Assembly: GCA_038062165.1 (NCBI GenBank)
Contig: JBBTXQ010000021.1
Coordinates: forward strand, 1-13,307
Source of the DNA: DATDSR01 sp038062165
Lineage (GTDB): Bacteria > Patescibacteriota > Minisyncoccia > Phycocordibacterales > DATDSR01
Reading direction: 5' to 3'
Length of the DNA: 13,307 nucleotides
The notes under the pieces were generated by a model. That model saw only the letters and a program-made list of their open reading frames with translations. It was not told the origin of the DNA and made no database searches. Below, piece by piece: positions 7,093-12,790 of the stretch. Each line of letters starts with the position of its first letter. Position 1 is the first letter of the stretch. A program made the translations under genes and the position numbers.

Positions 7093-8075
7093 TCATAATA
7101 TTTCATCCAACTTTTTCTTCTTGGGAGCAATAGAATCAGCTAAGAAGATGGAATGAAGGACTTTCTCTTTCTGTTCCCTTGATAGCCCTCTGTGTATCTC
7201 CACGATGTCTCTAATGTGAGAGAAGTGACCCTCCAGTGAATTGGTGGTTTTCGGTATTCGCCTATCAAGTTCAAAGGTGAAGAGAAACTGTTTAAATGTT
7301 TTCAGACTATATGCAGCCTGGCGCAGATTCTCGTGCGTATAGCTCCTTTCTCCAGAAGTCGGATGTATCGTTCTCTCATCCAAGAAGGATTGGTACTTCT
7401 CGAAATACCAGATGAGTCTCCTCTCGAAGACGAGCCCGTATGTGTCATGCAAGCTTTTGGCCAGGGCAAGGAGTATTCGCCCTGCCGCAAGCTCCGGCTT
7501 TCTAGTCGTGCCTCGTATCACTATCCTCTCCATATGTACCTGGCACATTTGGAATGGTATGCCAGAAAAGGCAGTACGCAGGCCACCGAATCCGTCTCCG
7601 GTCACAGAGGCGATGTCGTATCCGAGTGTTTCCAGGTGTCTCCTGCCCTCTTGATACAAACTTGTTGATTCGCTATCACCAAACTGCCACCAGAGATTCT
7701 CTTTCCACCATGGATCACGGATGACAGAGACGCACCAACTAGAATTCTCTGTCCGTTGCCCGAACCACAGGGTGTCAGCAACGATGTTCACTCGACGAGG
7801 CAGGTGTTCTTTTTTTGGAGCTTCGTACCTCTCTAACAGAGATCGGATTGTTCTCTTATCTAAATGATATTCATCCTTGAGTTCTCGAAGGGTTTGCTTT
7901 TCAAAAACGTATTTCTTCCAGAGCTCTTTTTCTAAATGTGTTTTCTTTCTGTCTTTGCTTCTGAAAATTCTTCCGCAAACTTTGCACCAGTACTTCTGTT
8001 TGCCATCTTGGATTCCTCTCTTGACTACCTTTTCCGAATGACAATCTGGGCAGTATTTGCCGTTTTTTTAGGCAT
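7093..8075 (-). CDS. IS256-like (zinc-ribbon variant) transposase, frame shifted at an A7 run
   Basis: The continuous frame from GTG 7791 gives 232 aa, but the same frame is open back to 8067 and encodes the missing N-terminus. The only sensible start, ATG at 8075, is in another frame: it reads MPKK and then needs a -1 shift at seven A residues (8069-8063) to continue with NGKYCPDC. The joined product is about 327 aa. It has a zinc ribbon (Cys9, Cys12, Cys31, Cys34), a helix-turn-helix region (about 55-85) and a DDE-type catalytic domain with Asp101 (VADTLWFG), Asp161 (VTGDGFGG), the IS256-type CxxH at Cys178/His181 and Glu282 (TNSLEGHF). This matches the IS1249-like zinc-binding branch of IS256. 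All catalytic residues are intact. Either slippage makes the active protein or the copy carries a recent inactivating indel (or a sequencing error). No SD is visible. Confidence 0.85.
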
Positions 8076-8113
8076 GCTGATTAATTTCTAGTTGTTATAT
8101 CCATATTCTACTT

Positions 8114-8133
8114 CATGGAATGCCGATTCCATG
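8114..8133. repeat. Perfect hairpin in the transposase leader
   Basis: CATGGAAT (8114-8121) and ATTCCATG (8126-8133) are complementary around GCCG. It lies about 40 nt upstream of the transposase ATG at 8075, just inside the inner repeat block of the right end. Confidence 0.5.
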
Positions 8134-8154
8134 CACCGGAAAATGTACTTTATT

Positions 8155-8177
8155 CCTCTCTTGTGTGACAAGAGAGG
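8155..8177. repeat. Subterminal hairpin in the IS right end
   Basis: CCTCTCTTGT (8155-8164) and ACAAGAGAGG (8168-8177) are perfectly complementary with a 3-nt loop. The arm sequence is the same core as in the terminal inverted repeats, so the right end carries this core three times (8155, 8168, 8211). Confidence 0.7.
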
Positions 8178-8210
8178 TGAATATGAACTATGCCCACCTC
8201 GCTTATTTAT

Positions 8211-8241
8211 AAGAGAGGTCGAGACGAAGTCCGGGTGAGTT
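8211..8241. repeat. Right terminal inverted repeat of the IS
   Basis: Reverse-complement partner of 7031-7061. Just inside it, ACCTCTCTTAT and ATAAGCGAGGT (8196-8219 on the complementary strand) form an 11-bp imperfect palindrome that could also act as a weak terminator for clpP, which ends 20 nt away. Confidence 0.7.
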
Positions 8242-8261
8242 GGAGATAAAGTATTAGAGCG

Positions 8262-8846
8262 TTACTTTTTCTTAGAGCCGTAGATTTCGTCTACTATGCC
8301 GTAGGATTTGGCTTCAGGCGCTGACATGTATTTATCGCGGTCAGAATCTTTTTCTACTTGTTCACTTGTTTTGCCAGTGTTCTTGGCTAGAATTTTGTTT
8401 AATTTTTCTTTGGTGTTTAAAATATGCCGGGCGTGAATTTCTATTTCACTAGCCTGACCTTCCATGCCGCCCATCACTTGGTGGATCATGACTTCTGCAT
8501 TTGGCAAAATAAATCTTTTACCCTTTGTGCCTGACGAGAGCAAAACAGCCGCGGCTGATGCCGCCATGCCCACGCATATGGTAGAAACGTCTGCCTTGAT
8601 GTGATTCATGGTGTCAAAGATTGCAAGCGCCGCCGTGACAGATCCACCGGGCGAATTGATATATAAATATATATCCTTTTTAGGATCTTGACTCTCAAGG
8701 AACAATAATTGAGCCACTATCAAATTGGCCACATGATCATCAATTGGTCCAGCGAGCATAATGATGCGGTCGTTTAACAGACGCGAATAGATATCGTAGG
8801 CGCGTTCGCCGAATTGCGATTTCTCAATCACGGTGGGAATTAACAT
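8262..8846 (-). CDS. clpP: ATP-dependent Clp protease proteolytic subunit
   Basis: ClpP is the serine peptidase core of the Clp protease; it forms a double heptamer and degrades proteins unfolded by ClpX or ClpA/C. From ATG 8846 (MLIPTVIEKSQFGERAYDIYS) the protein has 194 residues with the catalytic triad Ser97 (GMAAS), His122 (MIHQ) and Asp171 (DRDKYMSAPEA), the same numbers as in mature E. coli ClpP. An in-frame ATG 12 codons upstream (8882) is rejected because it falls inside the terminator hairpin of the preceding small gene and the extra residues match nothing typical. No SD precedes either ATG. The gene follows the 42-codon gene but is separated from it by that terminator, so it needs its own promoter; a TATAGA hexamer at about 8862-8857 is the only weak candidate. 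No clpX is in the window. Confidence 0.95.
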   Translation of the reverse strand: MLIPTVIEKSQFGERAYDIYSRLLNDRIIMLAGPIDDHVANLIVAQLLFLESQDPKKDIYLYINSPGGSVTAALAIFDTMNHIKADVSTICVGMAASAAAVLLSSGTKGKRFILPNAEVMIHQVMGGMEGQASEIEIHARHILNTKEKLNKILAKNTGKTSEQVEKDSDRDKYMSAPEAKSYGIVDEIYGSKKK

Positions 8847-8868
8847 GGAAAGTAGTCTATATGCAAAA

Positions 8869-8888
8869 CCCGACTTTTGCAAGTCGGG
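8869..8888 (-). terminator. Hairpin terminator between the 42-codon gene and clpP
   Basis: CCCGACTT and AAGTCGGG form a perfect 8-bp stem with a 4-nt loop, followed on the minus strand by TTTTG. It starts about 15 nt after the stop of the small gene. The T-tract is short, so read-through into clpP is possible. Confidence 0.65.
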
Positions 8889-8903
8889 CCGTCATCGAGA
8901 GAT

Positions 8904-9032
8904 TTAGAAATCGTAATGTGAGATCTCGATGACAACGCTCTCAGGGTCCATCTTCAGGACCTGGGCCAGAGCGATGGCAAGTTGGGTAGCCGCTACCGTG
9001 CTCTCGATAATTTCACTGACGTTTACGATCAT
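8904..9032 (-). CDS. Small 42-aa protein with strong SD, unknown function
   Basis: A short frame from ATG 9032 to TAA 8904 encodes 42 residues (starts MIVNVSEIIES, ends EISHYDF). The SD is near perfect: GAGGAGG, 5 nt before the ATG, in a context (GGAGGACAC) also found before the 317-aa gene. A terminator hairpin follows the stop within about 15 nt, so it looks like a complete mini-gene. The residues suggest one amphipathic helix (about 5-27, Ala/Leu/Ile-rich with Glu, Gln and Lys) and a short beta strand (VVIEIS). There are no cysteines and no membrane helix. It has the layout of a small helical adaptor, toxin-antitoxin partner or regulator, but nothing identifies it. It lies divergent to the ECF sigma factor gene with 74 nt between the start codons. 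Confidence 0.65.
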   Translation of the reverse strand: MIVNVSEIIESTVAATQLAIALAQVLKMDPESVVIEISHYDF

Positions 9033-9066
9033 TGTGTCCTCCTCTGCTTGTGATAACCTCTAGCGA

Positions 9067-9079
9067 GTAAGAATCTTAC
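9067..9079. promoter_or_regulatory. 13-bp palindrome in the divergent sigma/small-gene promoter region
   Basis: GTAAGA-A-TCTTAC is a perfect dyad 28 nt upstream of the sigma start, in the only space available for both divergent promoters. TATTAT/TATATG hexamers (9091-9099) just before the sigma ATG are possible -10 elements. The dyad could be an operator or a sigma-specific box. Confidence 0.35.
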
Positions 9080-9106
9080 ATATTAGCTGTTATTATATGT
9101 GTGCGC

Positions 9107-9622
9107 ATGGGAAATAGGATAGAACAAACTTTTCTCGAGACATATCAAGCCAATACTGATGCGCTATTTCGGCATATCCTTTTTAGGATAGGGGGTGATA
9201 GAGACAAGGCTAAAGATCTTTTACAAGAAACGTTTTGTAGAGCATGGAAGGTGCTCGCGGGCGGTAAGGAAATAGAAAATTTACGAGCGTATTTCTACAG
9301 AATTGCCCACAACTTGATCATAGATGAGTACGGTAAGCACAAAAACGTATCACTTGAGCAAATGATGGAGGAAGTAGAATTTGATCCCGCGGATACTGGT
9401 TCTCAAAGTAACCCCGGGTTGGGAGCCGAAATAACAGAACTCCAAAATGCCATCAACAAACTTGAACAAGAATCCCGGACAGTTCTAGTTATGCGATATA
9501 TAGACGATCTCGGCCCAAATGAAATCGCGAATATTTTAGGCGAGCGCGCGAATGTGATTTCCGTAAGAATTAATAGAGCCACAAAAGCATTAAAAAAAGT
9601 TTTGCACATAGAAAATGAATGA
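9107..9622 (+). CDS. ECF-type RNA polymerase sigma factor
   Basis: A 171-aa sigma-70-family factor of the short extracytoplasmic-function type, which directs RNA polymerase to a special promoter set. The sigma-2 domain (about 10-80) includes KDLLQETFCRAWK (region 2.2, core binding) and NLRAYFYRIAHNLIIDEY (region 2.4, -10 recognition). A linker of about 40 residues follows, then sigma-4 (about 115-165) with RTVLVMRYIDDLGPNEIANILG and a final recognition helix. A GTG two codons earlier (9101) is possible, but ATG 9107 gives the usual start. No SD is present, and AT hexamers end about 7-10 nt before the ATG, so the mRNA may be leaderless. The gene overlaps the membrane-protein gene downstream by 8 nt (ATGAATGA), which implies translational coupling and a sigma/anti-sigma pair. 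Its regulon is unknown; autoregulation is typical of the family. Confidence 0.93.
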   Translation: MGNRIEQTFLETYQANTDALFRHILFRIGGDRDKAKDLLQETFCRAWKVLAGGKEIENLRAYFYRIAHNLIIDEYGKHKNVSLEQMMEEVEFDPADTGSQSNPGLGAEITELQNAINKLEQESRTVLVMRYIDDLGPNEIANILGERANVISVRINRATKALKKVLHIENE

Positions 9623-9968
9623 CAAACTAGAAAACTTAATATCGGCAGGCAAGAAAATGAATTTAGATAAATCTGAAAAAGACGTTCTTGATAATGCAGT
9701 GGAAAGTTATATCAAAGCGAATCCTATCGCGCATGTCCCTACCAGCATACCCATGCCTTTTGTAGTTGGACTAGTTATTCTAACTGGTCTGATGACTTTA
9801 TTTTTGGTTCAAGATCAAGAGAATTTAATATCAGATATACCCAGGATTAATGTTCATAAAATAGAAGAAACAGCCACAACCGGTCCCAAAATTATCCCGA
9901 CAGCAGAAGCCACAACGACCCCGCCAGACAAACCTAAACAAAAGATTCCAGGAACTCAAGAACCTTAG
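9615..9968 (+). CDS. Single-span membrane protein, putative anti-sigma factor
   Basis: A 117-aa protein with a charged cytoplasmic N-terminus (about 1-45), one transmembrane helix (about 46-65, PMPFVVGLVILTGLMTLFLV) and an outer tail rich in Thr, Pro and Lys. No recognised anti-sigma domain or zinc motif can be seen, so the anti-sigma role rests on the gene overlap with the sigma factor and the topology typical of such partners. The ATG lies inside the end of the sigma gene (8-nt overlap), which fixes the start. Its last 35 nt overlap the end of the trigger-factor gene on the opposite strand. No terminator is visible in that overlap. The N-terminus would be the sigma-binding part, if the role is right. 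Confidence 0.65.
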   Translation: MNDKLENLISAGKKMNLDKSEKDVLDNAVESYIKANPIAHVPTSIPMPFVVGLVILTGLMTLFLVQDQENLISDIPRINVHKIEETATTGPKIIPTAEATTTPPDKPKQKIPGTQEP

Positions 9969-10605
9969 TTGCTTCAATATTTTCGGCTATTGCAATTGAT
10001 TCTATGAGCAAACCTACGCGCACACGCTCCTCGGCTATCGGTCTAAGGTGTGCTCGCAATTCGACATCACTCTCTTTACTGCCATATTTATTTTTTATAT
10101 CGCGCACCATTTCTTCTAGTTGACGCTCGGCTATTATGCCGGGCAAGGGGATCTTAACCTCTTTCATGATTGCCTGAATAATCTTGGCCCGGCGTTCGTT
10201 TTTATCTAGGATTTCTTTCGAGATCGTTTTGGCTATGCTGTGATAATCTGGCAACTTAATTTTTGGTAAAACAGTTTGGGTGATTTTGAAGCCAAGAGGC
10301 GAACCTTCCGCAATTTTAGTCACATTTATCCTGGGTCTGTCTATTGCCTCTATTTTATTTTCGGCAATTATTTTCGGATATGTTGCTCGCAAAGCCAGCC
10401 CCGCCATTTCGTCGAGTATCTTCATTGGGCCCAATTTCTCGCGCAAGATATTTTCTGGCACATTCCCTTTTCTGAATCCGGGTAATTCTGTGTGCTCTTT
10501 TAAATGCGCAAGTGCTTGTGGGCGATACTTCTCGAATTCTTCCCAAGCTATTTCGCCCGTGATTTCAATTTCTGTCGCACTTAGTTCTGTGATTTTTACT
10601 TCCAT
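9934..10605 (-). CDS. tig: Trigger factor-like chaperone lacking the PPIase domain
   Basis: Trigger factor binds the ribosome near L23 and shields nascent chains. This 223-aa version keeps the N-terminal ribosome-binding domain with its signature GFRKGNVP (residues 43-50), then runs from PKIKLPDY directly into a C-terminal chaperone-type segment (about 145-223; RRAKIIQAIMKEVKIPLP and IIAERQLEEM). The FKBP-type PPIase domain found between them in the usual protein of about 430 aa is absent, and the C-terminal arms are shortened. The frame is intact, so this is a compact form, not a broken gene. ATG 10605 is preferred over the adjacent TTG; AGGT upstream is a weak SD at best. It is the last gene of the nusA operon, 14 nt after the small membrane protein. 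Its 3' end overlaps the anti-sigma candidate by 35 nt. SurA-like or FkpA-like alternatives fit less well because of the GFRKG motif. Confidence 0.88.
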   Translation of the reverse strand: MEVKITELSATEIEITGEIAWEEFEKYRPQALAHLKEHTELPGFRKGNVPENILREKLGPMKILDEMAGLALRATYPKIIAENKIEAIDRPRINVTKIAEGSPLGFKITQTVLPKIKLPDYHSIAKTISKEILDKNERRAKIIQAIMKEVKIPLPGIIAERQLEEMVRDIKNKYGSKESDVELRAHLRPIAEERVRVGLLIESIAIAENIEATKVLEFLESFV

Positions 10606-10619
10606 CAAGACGAGACCTG

Positions 10620-10880
10620 CTAGAGTTCCTGATAAGAAGTGGCGTTAAGATCAGTCTCGATAGAAGGTAGATCGTCAGAATTGTTTTGGTTATTTTGGTT
10701 TGATTCTGCCTCTGTAAGTGACTCATCACTTGGGATCTCTGTTTCTACAGCTTCATTCTCTGAATTATAAGAAGGGCTGTTTGTACTCGATTTCCAAATA
10801 TAATAAGCGCCCAGCAAAAGCACGATTACAATAACTATAATCGCCCAAATCGAACCATTCCCTTTTTTGAGATTTTGCAT
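10620..10880 (-). CDS. Small membrane-anchored acidic protein
   Basis: An 86-aa protein of unknown function. A short basic N-terminus precedes one transmembrane helix (about 11-29, IWAIIVIVIVLLLGAYYIW). The rest is a disordered acidic tail rich in Glu, Asp, Ser and Asn (for example SNQNNQNNSDDLP). N-in topology with the tail outside is likely. The ATG at 10880 follows the ppa stop by 4 nt and has no SD, so translation is probably coupled to ppa. It lies between ppa and tig in the nusA operon. It may be a lineage-specific envelope protein; nothing shows a catalytic role. Confidence 0.75.
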   Translation of the reverse strand: MQNLKKGNGSIWAIIVIVIVLLLGAYYIWKSSTNSPSYNSENEAVETEIPSDESLTEAESNQNNQNNSDDLPSIETDLNATSYQEL

Positions 10881-10884
10881 AATT

Positions 10885-11415
10885 TTATTTTACGAATTTA
10901 TTTTTGTACAAATCGAGGGATTCGTGGATTGCTTTGTGTGCTACGGCTAAGTCTTGGAAGCCCTTGACTTCCACTTCTTTATTCTGGAGCTTTTTGTACG
11001 TGCCGTAGAAGTGAGCGATCTCCTTGAGGGTGTGTTTATTTATGTCAGCAAGATTCTTCACATCTTCGAATCTCGGATCAGAAGCGGGCACGGCGATAAT
11101 CTTGTTGTCGTTGTCGCCCGAATCAATCATCTCGAGCATAGCAACCGGTCGCACTTCCACCATTATGCCTGGCAGGAGGGGATAGGTGGTGAGAATAATT
11201 ACATCGAGAGCGTCGCCATCGTGCCATAGTGTCTGGGGGACGAAGCCGTAATCGAATGGGAAATCCTGAGCAGTGTGAGCCACACGATCTAGGGCAATCA
11301 TGCCCGTTTCCTTGTCTATCTCGTATTTATTCTTGCTACCTTTATTGATCTCGATAATTACGTTAACGAGTTCTGGCAATTTTTTGCCCGGACTAATTTC
11401 ATGCCACAAGTTCAT
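10885..11415 (-). CDS. ppa: Inorganic pyrophosphatase (family I)
   Basis: This soluble cytoplasmic enzyme hydrolyses pyrophosphate to two phosphates and so drives nucleic acid and protein synthesis. The 176-aa length is normal for bacterial family I. The signature DGDALDV (Asp66, Asp68, Asp71) binds the catalytic metals; the family more often has DGDPLDV, so Ala69 in place of Pro is a small variation. Other expected residues are present: Glu22, Lys30, Glu32, Arg44 and Tyr56, an acidic block DSGDNDNK (98-105), and the Tyr-Lys pair YGTYKKL near 137-143. The ATG at 11415 is 11 nt after the nusA stop, with no clear SD. It is the second gene of the operon, with the small membrane protein starting 4 nt after its stop. 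Confidence 0.97.
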   Translation of the reverse strand: MNLWHEISPGKKLPELVNVIIEINKGSKNKYEIDKETGMIALDRVAHTAQDFPFDYGFVPQTLWHDGDALDVIILTTYPLLPGIMVEVRPVAMLEMIDSGDNDNKIIAVPASDPRFEDVKNLADINKHTLKEIAHFYGTYKKLQNKEVEVKGFQDLAVAHKAIHESLDLYKNKFVK

Positions 11416-11426
11416 ATATTCACATT

Positions 11427-12608
11427 CTACTCTGTGGCAGGGATTTCTTCAACTGCACTCTTAATTCTGTTTTCTCTTTCGGGGGTAATTATGTCGAGTT
11501 TCCAGCCGGTTAATTTGGCCGCTAATCTTACGTTCTGGCCACCTTTGCCGATGACTAAGCTAAGTTGGTCGGGGGCTGTCAGAATCTTGGCCTCGCGCAA
11601 GTCTTCATCAAGCTCTATTGAGAGAATCTTGCCAGGGGAGAGAGCGTTGGAGATAAATATTTCGGGCAGTTCTGACCACTCAATCACATCAATCTTCTCG
11701 CCCCCAAGTTCCGAGATAACAGTCGAGACGCGCACGCCTCGCTGACCAACCATTGATCCCACGGCGTCAATATTATTATCGGTAGAGTTAACCGCGATTT
11801 TGACTCTTGATCCGGGTTCGCGGGCAATAGCCTTAATCTCTACTATACCGTTTTGCATTTCTGGCACTTCAATCTCAAATAGTTTACGAACAAATTCTGG
11901 ATGCGCTCGGGATAAGCGCACTGCTATGCCCCGCGGAGTTTCCTCTACGGCCGCAAGATAAACTCGGATGCGCTCACCCTGGCGATAATGCTCGCCCGGT
12001 ATCTGTTCATCGCGATAGAGCACACCCGTTGTTCTGCCCAGATCAATATAAACGTTGCCGCGTTCTGTGCGTTGGACAGAGCCGTGCACAAGTTCGCCCA
12101 CGCGTTTGCCGTACTCATCAAGTACAGAATATTTTTCTGCTTCACGAATTTTTTGGATTATAGTTTGCTTAGCAGTTTGAGCAGCAATGCGACCAAAGTC
12201 GTCACGCACTTCAAGTGGGAATATTAATTCATCTCCCACTTCGGCATCCTTCTTCATGCGTTTGGCGTCTTCGAGCATAATGTGTCGCTCTTCATTCCAC
12301 TTTTCCTTTTTGAGCTCACTATTTTCACCAGCAACTGGAGAAAGTTCTTCTTCGTTACTTGCCCCGCGAAGCTCGCCATCTTCATCAGCGAGCGAAGTGG
12401 GGTCTACTACCATTTTGACTTGGAAGAATTCAGTGTTACCGGTAGCAGGATCAAATTGAGCTCGGATTATCTGATTCTTCTTGCCGTAATCTTTGCGATA
12501 AGCAGCAGCAAGAGCGAGCTCAATAGCTTCAATTACTTTCTCTTTGGGTATGCCCCGCTCTTGCTCAAGCTGTTCAAGAGCAGATTTCATGACCTTCAAA
12601 TCTATCAT
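11427..12608 (-). CDS. nusA: Transcription termination/antitermination factor NusA
   Basis: NusA binds RNA polymerase, promotes pausing and intrinsic termination, and takes part in antitermination. The 393-aa protein shows the RNA-polymerase-binding N-terminal domain (about 1-165, MIDLKVMKSALEQLEQERG), the S1 domain (about 170-235), KH1 (about 236-312, with GSMVGQRGVRV) and KH2 (about 315-380, with LVIGKGGQNVRLA). There are no C-terminal acidic repeats, as in most non-proteobacterial NusA. The N-terminal domain carries an extra acidic segment of about 35 residues (70-105) where the E. coli protein has a short turn. The ATG at 12608 lacks an SD. It is the first gene of the operon nusA-ppa-membrane protein-tig. 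Its leader of about 145 nt contains a terminator-like hairpin with a U-tract and a long imperfect hairpin, which fits autoregulation by a termination factor (inference). Confidence 0.96.
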   Translation of the reverse strand: MIDLKVMKSALEQLEQERGIPKEKVIEAIELALAAAYRKDYGKKNQIIRAQFDPATGNTEFFQVKMVVDPTSLADEDGELRGASNEEELSPVAGENSELKKEKWNEERHIMLEDAKRMKKDAEVGDELIFPLEVRDDFGRIAAQTAKQTIIQKIREAEKYSVLDEYGKRVGELVHGSVQRTERGNVYIDLGRTTGVLYRDEQIPGEHYRQGERIRVYLAAVEETPRGIAVRLSRAHPEFVRKLFEIEVPEMQNGIVEIKAIAREPGSRVKIAVNSTDNNIDAVGSMVGQRGVRVSTVISELGGEKIDVIEWSELPEIFISNALSPGKILSIELDEDLREAKILTAPDQLSLVIGKGGQNVRLAAKLTGWKLDIITPERENRIKSAVEEIPATE

Positions 12609-12636
12609 TTATTTAATTGGGTTTTGTTAATAATGT

Positions 12637-12714
12637 GCGATGCTAATTTACGAATTCATGCGAATCTGCGAATAATTCGTATCATTCGAACACATTCGTA
12701 TATTGGCATCGTGT
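12637..12714 (-). repeat. Long imperfect hairpin built of CGAAT/ATTCG units in the nusA leader
   Basis: The outer arms CGATGCTAAT and ATTGGCATCG match at 9 of 10 positions. Inside are TACGAAT/ATTCGTA and two further CGAAT/ATTCG pairs, so three CGAAT copies are followed by three ATTCG copies about one centre. It lies between the leader terminator and the nusA ATG. Confidence 0.7.
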
Positions 12715-12715
12715 T

Positions 12716-12742
12716 AAAAAAAATAGCCCGCCGACGGCGCGC
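12716..12742 (-). terminator. Terminator-like hairpin (attenuator) in the nusA leader
   Basis: On the minus strand GCGCGCCG and CGGCGGGC (12742-12726) form a GC-only stem with one mismatch, followed by TATTTTTTTTAA (eight T, 12723-12716). It lies about 15-30 nt after the predicted start of transcription and upstream of nusA, so it would cut the transcript before the gene. Confidence 0.7.
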
Positions 12743-12761
12743 TTTGCTCACAGACCCCATA

Positions 12762-12789
12762 AGTATACACCCCCCAAATAAAAAGTCAA
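12762..12789 (-). promoter_or_regulatory. Promoter of the nusA operon
   Basis: On the minus strand, -35 TTGACT (12789-12784), a 16-nt spacer and -10 TATACT (12767-12762), each one base from consensus. A run of six G followed by TG lies directly before the -10. The -35 sits immediately after the stem of the three-way-junction element. Confidence 0.75.
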
Positions 12790-12790
12790 G

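Larger units (their letters stand above)
7031..8241 (-). mobile_element. IS256-like insertion sequence, about 1.2 kb
   Basis: One transposase gene fills the element and the ends are related inverted repeats. The outer 31 bp at 7031-7061 match the reverse complement of 8211-8241 at 26 of 31 positions, beginning AACTCACCC and ending GACCTCTCTT. A second matching block lies further in (GGTGCAT with GTACAT, 7072-7089 against 8131-8147). The right end is longer than the left because a stretch of about 41 bp lies between two copies of the ACCTCTCTT core. No target-site duplication is evident in the 8 bp on each side (TGATGTCT and GGAGATAA). It sits between the terminator of the 326-aa gene and the end of clpP, so no neighbour is broken. 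Confidence 0.8.

Noticed and set aside
7333..7668. Plus-strand open frame over the transposase
   Set aside because: Antisense shadow of a well-supported transposase; no SD and no recognisable protein features.
7023..8249. Target-site duplication flanking the IS
   Set aside because: The 8 bp on each side (TGATGTCT and GGAGATAA) do not match, and shifting the ends by a few bases does not create a match.
8847..8882. Longer clpP start at ATG 8882
   Set aside because: That ATG lies in the terminator hairpin of the preceding gene; the start at 8846 gives the exact E. coli catalytic numbering (Ser97, His122, Asp171).
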